64,000 nucleotides of DNA from Photobacterium obscurum (GCF_026191635.1 NZ_JAKRRW010000008.1:1-64000), one strand, 5' to 3'. Counted from the first letter of the stretch, positions 1-9,555 are shown. Numbers and translations: made by a program. The notes: generated by a model from the letters alone, not told the origin.

Positions 1-3
1 ACT

Positions 4-33
4 AAACCCAAGCAGCAATGCTTGGGTTTTTTT
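4..33 (+). terminator. Rho-independent terminator at the left edge
   Basis: Perfect 11-bp arms (4-14 and 19-29) around a 4-base loop are followed by a run of T. It must end a transcript that starts left of the window. Together with the tRNA-like remnant that follows, this suggests a stable-RNA operon just outside the window. Confidence 0.85.
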
Positions 34-36
34 ATA

Positions 37-104
37 CCCGTTATTTATAGTTCGTCCTTCGAACGAGTGAGCCCCGGTCGTGTGCGACCCCATCCCTCCG
101 CCAC
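37..104 (+). pseudogene. Possible decayed tRNA 3' half between two terminators
   Basis: The stretch ends in CTCCGCCAC, like a tRNA acceptor end with CCA, and carries a GGTCG...CGACC hairpin where a T-arm would lie. It resembles the 3' half of a tRNA-Asp-like gene, but no intact cloverleaf can be drawn. It lies between two terminators, the same arrangement as the decayed tRNA units near 13.3 kb. The call is an inference from resemblance only. Confidence 0.35.
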
Positions 105-111
105 TTATACT

Positions 112-141
112 AAGCCCAAGTCTTTCGACTCGGGCTTTTTT
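112..141 (+). terminator. Second Rho-independent terminator at the left edge
   Basis: Arms 112-122 and 127-137 pair with a single mismatch around a TTTC loop and are followed by a T run. It lies directly behind the tRNA-like remnant. Confidence 0.8.
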
Positions 142-269
142 ACGTTTGGAGTTATTGTTTTGCCTGTGGACGAAGGCGTTCTGCAGGCCTTCGCCATTCA
201 GTCATTTCCCCACGATTTATGAATCACATAACAAGGCATTTCATTCTAGATCATTTGATACGTTACTCT

Positions 270-1499
270 TTACCATCTTGGTACAGCTGGCTCTTCCTCC
301 GGGATGAACAAAATGCTGTCTATACCGTAAGGAATTCCATCAAAATAGCCCCCAACAGGTGAAGAGAGATCGATAAAGCTGTCGGGATATCCGTAAGTAT
401 AAAGTTGATGCTCCAATGAGCCATCTGGAAATTGGATGGCGATCTTTTCCGGGTGCCATTTGGATGTATCTGGAGTTTCGGCAGCGATATAGCCGGTGTA
501 GCTGAGTTGAAGCATGCTGTAGGTTGAGATATCGGGGTAGTTTTTATGCGTCGCATCGATTACAGATGAGCCGTAGTAAGGTGTTGCGTGTATATTGTGA
601 GCAAAGATCGCGATTTGACCGGGATTTTGGAACCATTCTTTTTGTAGCCAGTGAAGGTTCTCTGCGGACTGAGCATCGGTAATGTCGTGTGCAAAGTCGT
701 GATGAATAAACTGGACTTGGGCCTTTAAGCTCTTGGTTATTTGCAGCCAGAATGACGCGTATTGACGGAACGGGCGTGGCTGATTTGGATTGTACGGCGG
801 TATAGTTTCTAGTTGTTTTTGGGGTGTGAGTACCTCTTGCAGCTCTTCAAGCAATGGGAGCAGGTTGTCGTGATCCTGGGTGTTATATGGGTCGTTTGGG
901 TAGTACCAGGAACACATTGCCTTCGGGGCCAGGGTTTTGATACTTTCAAAGTCGCTGATATAAAGGTTATTGCGGCTGAGGTAGTGCGCCAGCTCGTCAA
1001 ACATTACACTGCAGCCGGGATCGCTGTTGATACGTGAATCATAGCCCGTGAGGATTAGCGGATCGCTTCCCTGCTGATCAACATCATTCACATAGTTAAA
1101 GAGATCTGCCATTTCCAGGCTCAGGCGATGTCCAAACATGTAGTTCGCATCAGGGCCAGTCACGGCATCCAGCAGTGTTTGTTCTTTGGTCAAATAATTT
1201 TGCCAGGCCACCAAGCCATCATAGAGGCCGGCCTCAACGGCTATCAGATCCAAGTTACTTTCCTGGTGCATCGCTTTTAGCATTCGCGCCCTTAGGCTGA
1301 ACGCTTTTGAGCCTGAGTGGCTCATCTCGCCCAACCCTATCATGTCATAGCCTTTGGTGGCTGCAACAAATTCGGTTAAGTCAGAGTTGCCATAGTCAAT
1401 ATTGGTGCTTACGAGCGGATGAATCCCTGGGTTTTTGTCTGAATCTGATGAATTACATCCAACGAGCAAAGGCAATAGAAGCCAACTGAGTCTTTTCAT
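270..1499 (-). CDS. Erythromycin-esterase-family lipoprotein
   Basis: A 409-residue protein with a lipoprotein signal peptide (lipobox ending at Cys15), so probably anchored to a membrane outside the cytoplasm. The body fits the erythromycin esterase family: GLGEMSH (Glu58, His61), a nearby Arg, IAVEAG around residue 89, a D-x4-AENLHWL stretch near 275-285, and AHNIH at 300-304. These match the Glu/His positions used by EreB-type enzymes. The start was moved 24 codons inside the longest frame because an AGGAGG site precedes this ATG and it begins the signal peptide. Macrolide hydrolysis is not shown; many relatives have unknown substrates. The gene stands alone on its strand. Confidence 0.8.
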   Translation of the reverse strand: MKRLSWLLLPLLVGCNSSDSDKNPGIHPLVSTNIDYGNSDLTEFVAATKGYDMIGLGEMSHSGSKAFSLRARMLKAMHQESNLDLIAVEAGLYDGLVAWQNYLTKEQTLLDAVTGPDANYMFGHRLSLEMADLFNYVNDVDQQGSDPLILTGYDSRINSDPGCSVMFDELAHYLSRNNLYISDFESIKTLAPKAMCSWYYPNDPYNTQDHDNLLPLLEELQEVLTPQKQLETIPPYNPNQPRPFRQYASFWLQITKSLKAQVQFIHHDFAHDITDAQSAENLHWLQKEWFQNPGQIAIFAHNIHATPYYGSSVIDATHKNYPDISTYSMLQLSYTGYIAAETPDTSKWHPEKIAIQFPDGSLEHQLYTYGYPDSFIDLSSPVGGYFDGIPYGIDSILFIPEEEPAVPRW

Positions 1500-1651
1500 T
1501 ACAAGTCCTCCTTGATTTAATTCGTTGATATTAAAGAGATCCCTTGAAAGGAAAATGGTGCCGTAGCGCAAAATGTGAGCGTGGGGCGAATGAAGGAGGA
1601 TAAATGCGATGAGGTTTGTGATCTTAAGAAAAGCGGAAATGAGGGTTACAT

Positions 1652-1671
1652 AAGCGGTGATATCACCGCTT
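1652..1671. promoter_or_regulatory. Perfect 20-bp palindrome between two genes
   Basis: The sequence AAGCGGTGAT/ATCACCGCTT is perfectly self-complementary with no spacer. It lies between the 3' end of ilvY and the start of the esterase-like gene, both on the minus strand. T-rich sequence follows only on the plus strand. It could be a terminator hairpin or a dimer-binding operator; the sequence does not decide. Confidence 0.45.
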
Positions 1672-1747
1672 TATTTAGTGATAGATACAAAATCACAGGT
1701 ATATCAGTGCGGGGGCTGCAAGCCTGCAACGCAGGAGAGAGAAGAAC

Positions 1748-2638
1748 CTATTTGGGTGTGGGCTGATTGTCAATGATATCCCACAGAGCTTTGATCAGAG
1801 GGTTATCAAGCCGGGTACGCAGGCAACAGATTCCGAGCTTGAGTGGAGCGATGGGAGCCAGTTTGAGACGTTCAACCTTTTCTTTAACCGGGCTATTATC
1901 GATGACCACATCAGGTGCAATACCCACGCCACAGCCCAGTGCCACCATGCTGACAATTGCTTCATGACCGCCGACCTGGGCATAAATGTTGGGTTTGATT
2001 TTATTTTGCTTAAACCATTTGTCAGCGCGTTCTCTAGCTGAGCCAGATTCCGGAAGGATGAAAGGGATATGTGCCCAGTCAGGCGTTTCCGAGAAGCTTT
2101 TTTGCAAACCAGGTGGTGGGATGAGCGGCGCAATGACAGACATACTGACCTTGTCCAGTTCAAGAAAGGTGAGCTTGCCCGGCATCTGCTCGGGTAGGGC
2201 TGTAATGGCGATATCCGCTTCATCTTGCTGTATTTTTTCTACCGCCTGGGCCGGGTCTCCGGTGAGAAGCTGAATCTCAATCTGTGGGTAGAGTTGACGG
2301 AATTTGTTGAGGATCCCTGGTAGGTGGCTATAGCTGGCAGTAACGGAGCAAAAGAGCTTCAGCTTTCCTTTTAGTTGTTGTTCCTGTTGGTTGAGCTGCG
2401 CCTTGATATCTAGCCAGCTTGAGACTATTTGGGCGGCGACGGGAAGTAATGCTTGGCCAGCAGAGGTCAGTTCAACACTGCGGTTGTCGCGGATAAACAC
2501 AGGTTGCCCGGTTTCTTCCTCCAGGCGCTGGATAATGCGACTCAGAGCCGATGGGCTGATATGCATGGCTTGTGCTGTCTGGCTAAAGCTTTTGGAGTCA
2601 CACAAATGCAGAAATAGTTGCAGATTCTTTACGTTCAT
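1748..2638 (-). CDS. ilvY: LysR-type activator IlvY
   Basis: A 296-residue LysR-type regulator. The N-terminal winged helix-turn-helix lies at about residues 17-45 (SFSQTAQAMHISPSALSRII), followed by an inducer-binding domain. It is transcribed divergently from ilvC, the arrangement known for IlvY, which activates ilvC in response to acetolactate or acetohydroxybutyrate. The length matches the family. The 132-bp gap to ilvC holds two inverted repeats that are probable IlvY sites. Recognition rests on both family sequence and neighbour. Confidence 0.93.
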   Translation of the reverse strand: MNVKNLQLFLHLCDSKSFSQTAQAMHISPSALSRIIQRLEEETGQPVFIRDNRSVELTSAGQALLPVAAQIVSSWLDIKAQLNQQEQQLKGKLKLFCSVTASYSHLPGILNKFRQLYPQIEIQLLTGDPAQAVEKIQQDEADIAITALPEQMPGKLTFLELDKVSMSVIAPLIPPPGLQKSFSETPDWAHIPFILPESGSARERADKWFKQNKIKPNIYAQVGGHEAIVSMVALGCGVGIAPDVVIDNSPVKEKVERLKLAPIAPLKLGICCLRTRLDNPLIKALWDIIDNQPTPK

Positions 2639-2646
2639 CGTCCATG

Positions 2647-2661
2647 TTGCACTTTTTGCAA
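2647..2661. promoter_or_regulatory. Probable IlvY operator, distal half
   Basis: TTGCA-N5-TGCAA is an inverted repeat starting 9 bases from the ilvY start codon. It has the LysR T-N11-A type symmetry. By position it should serve ilvY autoregulation and ilvC activation; this is inference from the known E. coli arrangement of two tandem operators. Confidence 0.55.
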
Positions 2662-2680
2662 TGAGTTATTGTGAATATAT

Positions 2681-2699
2681 CACTTTGCGCAACATAGTG
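2681..2699. promoter_or_regulatory. Probable IlvY operator, ilvC-proximal half
   Basis: A dyad CACT...AGTG surrounds a TTGCGCAA core, about 34 bp from the first repeat and about 72 bp upstream of the ilvC start. The spacing suits tandem IlvY sites on the ilvC promoter. Function is inferred. Confidence 0.5.
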
Positions 2700-2770
2700 C
2701 CTGATCTACTATCAGGTTATTCGACAGGCAGATGTCGACCCAAGGAAAAGAATTCACGGAGTTTGTAGTT

Positions 2771-4255
2771 ATGGCTAATTATTTCAATACCCTAAACCTG
2801 CGCCAGCAGCTTGATCAGCTAGGTCGTTGTCGTTTTATGGATCGTGCTGAGTTCGCAACAGAAGCCGATTACCTGAAAGGCAAGAAGGTCGTTATCGTAG
2901 GTTGTGGTGCTCAGGGCCTTAACCAAGGCTTGAATATGCGTGATTCAGGTCTGGATGTTGCCTATGCACTACGTCAGGCTGCGATTGATGAGCAGCGTCA
3001 GTCGTTTAAGAATGCCAAAGAAAACGGTTTTGAAGTTGATAGCTACGAAAAGCTTATTCCGCAAGCAGATCTTGTGGTTAACCTAACCCCAGACAAACAG
3101 CACACCAATGTGGTTGAGACGGTAATGCCGCTGATGAAGCAAGGTGCGGCGCTAGGCTATTCGCATGGCTTCAATATTGTTGAAGAAGGCATGCAGATCC
3201 GTGATGATTTGACGGTTGTGATGGTTGCCCCTAAATGTCCGGGTACCGAGGTGCGTGAGGAATACAAGCGTGGCTTTGGTGTTCCTACCCTGATTGCAGT
3301 CCACCCAGAAAATGACCCGAAAGGTGAAGGCCTGGATATTGCCAAAGCTTGGGCTGCAGCAACAGGTGGTCACCGTGCCGGTGTGCTTGAGTCTTCGTTT
3401 GTTGCTGAAGTGAAGTCGGATCTAATGGGTGAGCAGACAATCCTATGTGGCATGCTGCAAGCTGGCTCGATTGTTTGTTATGAGAAAATGGTTGCCGAGG
3501 GTGTTGAACCTGCTTATGCCGGTAAACTTCTGCAATTTGGCTGGGAAACGATCACTGAGGCGCTGAAGTTTGGTGGTATCACTCATATGATGGATCGCCT
3601 CTCTAATCCGGCGAAAGTCAAAGCTTTTGAGCTATCTGAAGAGCTGAAGGAGCTGATGCGTCCACTGTATAACAAGCATATGGATGATATTATCACTGGC
3701 CACTTCTCAAGCACGATGATGGCTGACTGGGCTAATGATGATGCAAACCTATTGGGCTGGCGTGCCGAAACGGCAGAAACTGCTTTTGAAAACTATCCTG
3801 ATTCAGATCTTCAGATTGAAGAGCAGGAATATTTTGATAACGGTATCCTGATGGTGGCAATGGTTCGTGCTGGGGTGGAATTGGCGTTTGAAGCCATGAC
3901 GGCCTCTGGCATTATCGAAGAGTCGGCATACTATGAATCTCTGCATGAGCTACCGCTTATTGCAAACACGATCGCACGTAAGCGCCTGTATGAGATGAAC
4001 GTGGTGATCTCTGATACCGCTGAATATGGCAACTACCTGTTTGCTAACGTCGCAACTCCTTTGCTGCGTGAGAAGTTCATGCCTTCTGTGGGTACTGATG
4101 TTATTGGCAAAGGCCTGGCTGAAACCAGCAATCAGGTAGATAACCAGCAGCTGATTGATGTGAACGAAGCGGTTCGCAATCACCCTGTTGAGTGGGTAGG
4201 CCAGGAACTTCGGGGTTACATGACAGACATGAAGCGCATCGCAGTCGGTGGCTAA
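2771..4255 (+). CDS. ilvC: Ketol-acid reductoisomerase (class II)
   Basis: IlvC converts acetolactate and acetohydroxybutyrate to the dihydroxy acids of valine and isoleucine synthesis, using NADPH and Mg2+. The 494-residue product is the long, knotted class II form of enteric bacteria, not the ~330-residue class I form. The nucleotide-binding motif GCGAQG lies at residues 44-49, and [11 protein letters not shown] is a conserved family segment. The ATG at 2771 was chosen because it gives the usual [14 protein letters not shown] start and has a GGAG upstream; the longer frame adds 13 unrelated residues. Expression is probably IlvY-activated. Confidence 0.97.
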   Translation: MANYFNTLNLRQQLDQLGRCRFMDRAEFATEADYLKGKKVVIVGCGAQGLNQGLNMRDSGLDVAYALRQAAIDEQRQSFKNAKENGFEVDSYEKLIPQADLVVNLTPDKQHTNVVETVMPLMKQGAALGYSHGFNIVEEGMQIRDDLTVVMVAPKCPGTEVREEYKRGFGVPTLIAVHPENDPKGEGLDIAKAWAAATGGHRAGVLESSFVAEVKSDLMGEQTILCGMLQAGSIVCYEKMVAEGVEPAYAGKLLQFGWETITEALKFGGITHMMDRLSNPAKVKAFELSEELKELMRPLYNKHMDDIITGHFSSTMMADWANDDANLLGWRAETAETAFENYPDSDLQIEEQEYFDNGILMVAMVRAGVELAFEAMTASGIIEESAYYESLHELPLIANTIARKRLYEMNVVISDTAEYGNYLFANVATPLLREKFMPSVGTDVIGKGLAETSNQVDNQQLIDVNEAVRNHPVEWVGQELRGYMTDMKRIAVGG

Positions 4256-4270
4256 CTCCACAAGATAAAT

Positions 4271-4298
4271 AAAAAGCCCGGCTAATGCCGGGCTTTTT
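4271..4298 (+). terminator. ilvC terminator, shared with ubiK
   Basis: Two perfect 12-base arms (4271-4282 and 4287-4298) enclose TAAT. A runs on one side and T runs on the other make it usable from both strands, serving ilvC and the convergent ubiK. Confidence 0.93.
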
Positions 4299-4324
4299 GT
4301 TACCAGTTCAGTGCTGACGGTTGA

Positions 4325-4594
4325 TTACGCTTCGCTATCTTTGTTGCTGTCAGTCAGCTTGCCTTCCAGCTCGCTCATCTTTTGTTCCAGTTCTGTTAGC
4401 TTCTGGCGCGTACGCAGCAGTACCTGAGTCTGTACATCAAACTCTTCGCGGCTTACGACGTCCAGTTTGCCAAGCTGTGCCTGAATTACCTGACGAACTT
4501 TCTGTTCAACATCATTGCCGAGCTCTTTGACAGGCTGAGGCATTGATTCATGGATCTGCTTTGCAACTTGCTCAAGCTTTTTTGGATCAAACAT
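4325..4594 (-). CDS. ubiK: Ubiquinone biosynthesis accessory factor UbiK (YqiC family)
   Basis: An 89-residue protein starting [20 protein letters not shown], as in the BMFP/YqiC family. The C-terminal half is a predicted coiled coil ([19 protein letters not shown]) ending in a short polar tail. In E. coli UbiK helps the Ubi complex in aerobic ubiquinone synthesis and trimerises through this coil. Length and layout are typical. It appears to be a single-gene unit between two terminators. Confidence 0.92.
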   Translation of the reverse strand: MFDPKKLEQVAKQIHESMPQPVKELGNDVEQKVRQVIQAQLGKLDVVSREEFDVQTQVLLRTRQKLTELEQKMSELEGKLTDSNKDSEA

Positions 4595-4681
4595 AGCTTA
4601 GTTAACTCCGTAACGGGATTTAATCTGTTGCGGTTATTTTATTCAAATCAACACGGGTTGTCGTCGGTGAATCGTGAAAAT

Positions 4682-4710
4682 AAAAGAGGCCGCACATGGC
4701 GGCCTCTTTT
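4682..4710. terminator. Terminator behind vexB
   Basis: A GC-rich hairpin (4682-4693 with 4699-4710, 5-base loop) is flanked by A and T runs. It lies 15 bases past the vexB stop on the minus strand. Confidence 0.9.
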
Positions 4711-4724
4711 ACTTACGATTTCAC

Positions 4725-7700
4725 TTAACAATCACGAGCTTTCAGAGCATTGCGTGCCTCATCAGCTCGCTTGAGCTTTTCCAGATCTTTGTCCTCGACA
4801 AAAATTGGCAGTGGCTTGTGGATGCTTGCCAAGTAAGTGTAGATAACTGGCAGCACAAACAAGGTAAAGATAGTACCGATCGCTAGGCCCGATACGATAA
4901 CAATACCGATGCTGAAGCGCTGAGCCGCACCTGCACCTGTTGCGTAAAGCAGCGGGATCAGGCCGGCGATCATCGCCGCCGTTGTCATCAGGATCGGACG
5001 TAGACGTACTTTTGCCGCTTCCATAACGGCAGCCATACGATCTTTCTTGTGGTGTAACTGCTCTTCTTTGGCAACCTCACAGATCAAGATACCGTGCTTG
5101 GTGATAAGACCAATCAGGGTGATCAGGCCGACCTGAGAGTAGATGTTCATCGAGGCCGCACCCCAGGAAAGGGCAATCAATGCGCCACAGATAGCCAATG
5201 GTACCGATACCAGGATAACCAGCGGATCGCGTAGTGATTCGAACTGAATCGCCAGAACCAGGAAGATGATAGCCAGTGCCAGGGCAAAGGTCATGTACAG
5301 GGCATTACCTTCGGTAACGAACTGACGAGCCTCACCCATGAAGTCGTACTGATAACCGGCTGGTAGCTTGTTGGCTGCATCGGTCTGGAACCAGTTAATT
5401 GCCGTACCCATCGCCGTTCCTGGCGCAGGAACGGCACCAATGGTCGCTGAGTTTAGCTGGTTGAAGTGAGGCAGTGCACGAGGCTCTGCGACAACATCAA
5501 TGGTGATCAGACTGCCCAGAGGGATAGCCTTACCGTCAGCGGCACGTACGTAGTAGCCTTTAATCGATTCAGGATTTAGGCGGTACTTACGTTCAACCTG
5601 AGGGATCACCTCGTAAGAGCGGCCGTTGAGGTCGATACGATTGACATAACCATCGGCCATCATAGTACTCAAGGTGATACCGATGTCCTGCATGGTCACA
5701 CCGTAAGCGCCGGCTTTGTCTTTATCGATATTGATCTTCATGGTTGCCGAGTCGTAGTTCAGATCGAGATCGGAATAAACGAACATCGGGTTTGATTTCA
5801 CATCGGTCAGAATGTCGGTCGCAACCTGGAACAGGCTTTCGAACTGGTTCGGCGTGGTGATAACAAACTGGATCGGCAGGCCTGAGCCCGCACCAGGAAG
5901 CTCTGGCATCTGGAATGCTGTCACAGCCATTTCAGGTACCTCTTTCACTTGTTCCGTTACACGCTTAACCACTTCAGCCTGGCTGGCTTCACGCTCACTC
6001 CAAGGAACCATAGAGGCAATACCAAACGCCTGGTTGGAGTTAGGTACCCCAGAGAAAACCTGAGCGAAAGCCACCTCAGGCTGATCAGTCAGCATCTGGT
6101 TGACCTTGGTCATGGTGTTCTCAATGTAGTCCAGGTTGGCATTAGATGGCGCAGTACCCATCATCATCAGAACGCCTTTATCCTCTGCGGGAGCCAGTTC
6201 ACTCGGAATGAACTTGAACAGCATCGGTAGGCTGGTAAATACGATGATCGCAAAGACGATAACTACCGGACGCATTTTCATGATACCGCCAAGCATCTTC
6301 TCGTAGCGGTTGGTCATGCGGTCCAGGAAGTTATGAACAGACGTTTCAAACTTGCTTGGCTTTTCATTGGCCTTAAGCATTTTTGAACACATCATTGGCG
6401 ACAGGGTCAGAGCGACAATACCTGAGACAAAAACGGCACCGGCCAAAGTCAGGGCAAACTCTTTGAACAGTGAGCCAGTGATCCCGCCCATCATTGCGAT
6501 TGGTGCATATACGGCACCCAGCGTCAGGGTCATTGCGATAACCGGTACGGCAATTTCGCGTGTACCGATAATCGCAGCACGAAATGGCGATTCACCCAGC
6601 TTGAGGTGACGGTCGACGTTCTCCAAGACTACGATGGCATCATCAACCACCAAGCCGATGGCCAGTACCATTGCCAGCAGGGTCATCAAGTTCCAGGAGA
6701 AACCAAAGGCTTGCATGACCATCGCTACACCAATCAGAGATAGCGGAATAGTGATGATTGGAATGATAACCGCACGGAACGAGCCCAGGAACAGGGTGAT
6801 CACAACCAGTACGATCAGTGCCGCTTCAGCGATAGTCTTGATAACTTCGTTGATCGACTCATTGATAGCGATGGTCGAATCGTACATCACGTTCATCTTG
6901 ATATTGCTTGGCATGTTACGTTCAAGTTCAGGTAACAGTTCAAGTATATCGGCCGCGATGTTGATTGGGTTGGCACTCGGTGCCGCATTGATCGCTGCAA
7001 CAACCGCTTCTTCACCATTGGCTGAGGCGCGGTAGATATCATGGCTCTTTTCTAGGGTGACTTTGGCGATATCACCGAGGCGGATAACCTGGCCTTCCTT
7101 GGTGGAAACAACCAGTTTTTCCAGATCGTCGGTACTTGATACCTGGGTGTCGGCCGTACCGTTATACAGCACAAATTCACCCACAGCCTGACCTGTTGCG
7201 GACTGATAGTTGTTAGCGTTTAGAACGCCCATAACATCTGTTGCAGTTAGGTTGTAGGCAGCCATTTTCGATGGATCTAGCCATACGCGAAGCGCGTATT
7301 TCATACCACCGTAGAGATCGACCTTGGAGACACCGTTTACCGTGAAGAACTGCGGGTTGATCACACGCTCAAGGTAATCGGTGATCTGGCTTGATGCCAG
7401 TTCGTCACTGGTAAAGCCGATGTACATAACCGCGGTTGTCGAACCTGTTGACATCGTTACTGTCGGGTCTTCGGCTTCTTTCGGTAGTTGAGAACGCACC
7501 GAGTTGGTTTTGGCCAGAATATCAGCCAACGCCGCATTCGGATCGGTATTGAGCTTCATTGTCACCGTTATGGTGGATGAGCCTAGTACCGACGACGAGG
7601 TCATGAAGTCGATATTATCAGCCTGGGCGATGGCCTGTTCCAGTGGCTGGGTGATAAAGCCCTGGATCAGGTCGGCACTTGCCCCGTAGTAACTGGTTGA

Positions 7701-7841
7701 TACCGTTACTACGGTGTTCGTCATATCGGGGTATTCCCGTACCTGCATCTTGAAGATAGCCTGCAGGCCGAGCAGGGCAATCAGAAAGCTGATTGATACC
7801 GCCAGGACAGGACGTTTTATAAAAACATCAGTAAAGCGCAT
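4725..7841 (-). CDS. vexB: RND efflux pump inner-membrane transporter (VexB-like)
   Basis: A full-length 1038-residue HAE1-type RND transporter. It starts MRFTDVFIKRPVLAVSIS, the first membrane helix, has two large periplasmic loops, and carries the proton-relay Asp pair at 400-401 in GLVVDDAIVVLENVD. Such pumps take bile salts, detergents and drugs from the periplasmic side and export them with an adaptor and a TolC-type channel. It is the last gene of vexR-vexA-vexB, 12 bases after vexA. No outer-membrane channel gene is nearby, so a TolC encoded elsewhere is probable. The symbol follows the V. cholerae vexRAB locus, which I recall lying beside ilvC. Confidence 0.9.
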   Translation of the reverse strand: MRFTDVFIKRPVLAVSISFLIALLGLQAIFKMQVREYPDMTNTVVTVSTSYYGASADLIQGFITQPLEQAIAQADNIDFMTSSSVLGSSTITVTMKLNTDPNAALADILAKTNSVRSQLPKEAEDPTVTMSTGSTTAVMYIGFTSDELASSQITDYLERVINPQFFTVNGVSKVDLYGGMKYALRVWLDPSKMAAYNLTATDVMGVLNANNYQSATGQAVGEFVLYNGTADTQVSSTDDLEKLVVSTKEGQVIRLGDIAKVTLEKSHDIYRASANGEEAVVAAINAAPSANPINIAADILELLPELERNMPSNIKMNVMYDSTIAINESINEVIKTIAEAALIVLVVITLFLGSFRAVIIPIITIPLSLIGVAMVMQAFGFSWNLMTLLAMVLAIGLVVDDAIVVLENVDRHLKLGESPFRAAIIGTREIAVPVIAMTLTLGAVYAPIAMMGGITGSLFKEFALTLAGAVFVSGIVALTLSPMMCSKMLKANEKPSKFETSVHNFLDRMTNRYEKMLGGIMKMRPVVIVFAIIVFTSLPMLFKFIPSELAPAEDKGVLMMMGTAPSNANLDYIENTMTKVNQMLTDQPEVAFAQVFSGVPNSNQAFGIASMVPWSEREASQAEVVKRVTEQVKEVPEMAVTAFQMPELPGAGSGLPIQFVITTPNQFESLFQVATDILTDVKSNPMFVYSDLDLNYDSATMKINIDKDKAGAYGVTMQDIGITLSTMMADGYVNRIDLNGRSYEVIPQVERKYRLNPESIKGYYVRAADGKAIPLGSLITIDVVAEPRALPHFNQLNSATIGAVPAPGTAMGTAINWFQTDAANKLPAGYQYDFMGEARQFVTEGNALYMTFALALAIIFLVLAIQFESLRDPLVILVSVPLAICGALIALSWGAASMNIYSQVGLITLIGLITKHGILICEVAKEEQLHHKKDRMAAVMEAAKVRLRPILMTTAAMIAGLIPLLYATGAGAAQRFSIGIVIVSGLAIGTIFTLFVLPVIYTYLASIHKPLPIFVEDKDLEKLKRADEARNALKARDC

Positions 7842-7853
7842 TAATCCTCCGGA

Positions 7854-8960
7854 TTACAGCATTGGTGTTTCTGCTGGCGCCTGAAGTGCATCGCTTTCAA
7901 CAATATGCACTTTAGCGTCATTACTCAGACGAACCTGACCCGATGTGACAACGGTATCACCGGCCTTCACACCGTCAAGAATGTGGACGATATCTCCCTT
8001 ACGCTCACCTGTTTTAACAACAGACTGGCGAACGCGTAGATCACCGTTGTCGTCTTTGTTTACTAGGTAGACATTGTCACCATAAAGAGTGAAGGTGATT
8101 GCAGTCTGTGGCAGGGTGATCTGGTTTTCCAGTGTCGGCAGAATGATGTGCGCACGGGCAAACATACCGCTACGTAGCTGGCCTTCGTTATTCGGGATAT
8201 CAGCTTGTACCTGAACGAGACCGCTCTGGTAGTTTACTGCCGGTTCAATCGCGCTGATTTTGCCGCTGAACGGTGTTTCAGGGTAAGCATCAACAAAGAT
8301 TTCGACATCCTGACCGAGGTGGATATCAGAAATATCGGTTTGCGGTACCGTGAAACGCAGCTTCATCAGGGTGGTATCTTCAAGGCGAACAATATCGTCG
8401 CTCGGCTGGATGTACTGACCCAGGAAGACATTACGCAGGCCGACCACACCATCGAACGGTGCTTGGATCATACGGCGGTCAATGGTTGCCTTCAGGCTTT
8501 CAATATCTGCCGATAGTGAAAAATAAGATGCTTCGGCATCGTCAAAGGCTTCTTTGGAGATAGAACCTTTCTTATATAGGCCCTGGTAGCGGATATACTT
8601 GGCTTTGGCTGCCGGCAGGCGTGCCTCGGCACTTTTCAGGTTGGCAAGCTCGACCTCAGAGTCAAGGCTAACCAGCAGCTGCCCTTTCTTTACTGCTGCA
8701 CCTGATTCGAAATCAATGTCGTTGATCACACCAGAGACTTCTGACGTGATGGTTACCCCCTGATTCGGCTCGATAAAGCCGATAGCTTCAATCGCCGGGA
8801 TCCAATTAGTCTGCTGGGTCTCCAGTACGGTGACCGGGAACTCGGGCTCAGGCATGTTCGCCATGTATTGTGCTATTCCTCTCTGTTTCATTATGTTGAA
8901 ACCAATCACACTGCCGAACAGCAGTAGCGCGAGAAATAACATCACTATCCATTTTTTCAT
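7854..8960 (-). CDS. vexA: RND efflux periplasmic adaptor (VexA-like)
   Basis: A membrane fusion protein of 368 residues. An N-terminal membrane anchor (IVMLFLALLLFGSVIGF) is followed by the lipoyl/barrel-sandwich half GVINDIDFESGAAVKKGQLL, an alpha-helical hairpin, a second lipoyl half and the beta-barrel (SGMFARAHI). No lipobox Cys is visible, so anchoring is by the helix. The start at 8960 was preferred over the frame start 24 codons upstream because the membrane anchor begins there and a GGAG lies 11 bases upstream. It links VexB to the outer-membrane channel. Confidence 0.88.
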   Translation of the reverse strand: MKKWIVMLFLALLLFGSVIGFNIMKQRGIAQYMANMPEPEFPVTVLETQQTNWIPAIEAIGFIEPNQGVTITSEVSGVINDIDFESGAAVKKGQLLVSLDSEVELANLKSAEARLPAAKAKYIRYQGLYKKGSISKEAFDDAEASYFSLSADIESLKATIDRRMIQAPFDGVVGLRNVFLGQYIQPSDDIVRLEDTTLMKLRFTVPQTDISDIHLGQDVEIFVDAYPETPFSGKISAIEPAVNYQSGLVQVQADIPNNEGQLRSGMFARAHIILPTLENQITLPQTAITFTLYGDNVYLVNKDDNGDLRVRQSVVKTGERKGDIVHILDGVKAGDTVVTSGQVRLSNDAKVHIVESDALQAPAETPML

Positions 8961-8988
8961 TTTGTGGTGTGCTCCGGAATTACTAATG

Positions 8989-9555
8989 TTAATGCTGTGT
9001 AATGGCATCCCAACAGGCTTCGATCGCTGCATCTAGTGCATCGTCGCTAACTGTGAAGACACCGTTAACATGTTTGCGAGCTAAGCAACCGCTTGGCTCA
9101 AGGCTTAAAACACTTAAAATTTCATTATCGAGTTGTTTGAACAGGCCGCAGGCTTTCCCTTCATCAAACAGCTGGTTGACCTTGGCAAATAGCTTTTGTT
9201 CAAGCAGGTGTTGTTCCTGACCTTGGCGGCGTGGCAGGTTTTCAAACTGGCCACGGTTGATCAGTGGCGCATCTTCTTGATTTGCCATCTCCCAGATATT
9301 TAGCCACATGGTACGAAAGCGTTTTTTCAGAGGCATCTCATCAGACACGCCCTGAGTAATTTTGTTCGCTACATGGCTTAAAATATGATCGTGAAGCTGG
9401 TGGAGGAGGTCGTCTTTATCTTCAAAGTAGCGATAAATGGTTCCTGCCGCGACGCCAGCTTCCTTGGCCACCATCTGCATGGAGATACCGTGGAAGCCAT
9501 ACATTGCCAGCAGCTTTTCTGTTGCTTGCAATATGCGTTTTTTCTTATCACTCAT
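8989..9555 (-). CDS. vexR: TetR-family repressor of the efflux operon (VexR-like)
   Basis: A 188-residue TetR regulator with the helix-turn-helix MVAKEAGVAAGTIYRYF near residues 29-45 and a C-terminal ligand domain. It is the first gene of the operon, 28 bases before vexA. A 22-bp palindrome sits 26 bases upstream of its start, which suggests autoregulation of the whole operon. The ATG at 9555 (MSDKKKR) was chosen because the longer frame start falls inside that palindrome. In V. cholerae VexR is known to control vexAB; equivalence is inferred from order. Confidence 0.85.
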   Translation of the reverse strand: MSDKKKRILQATEKLLAMYGFHGISMQMVAKEAGVAAGTIYRYFEDKDDLLHQLHDHILSHVANKITQGVSDEMPLKKRFRTMWLNIWEMANQEDAPLINRGQFENLPRRQGQEQHLLEQKLFAKVNQLFDEGKACGLFKQLDNEILSVLSLEPSGCLARKHVNGVFTVSDDALDAAIEACWDAITQH

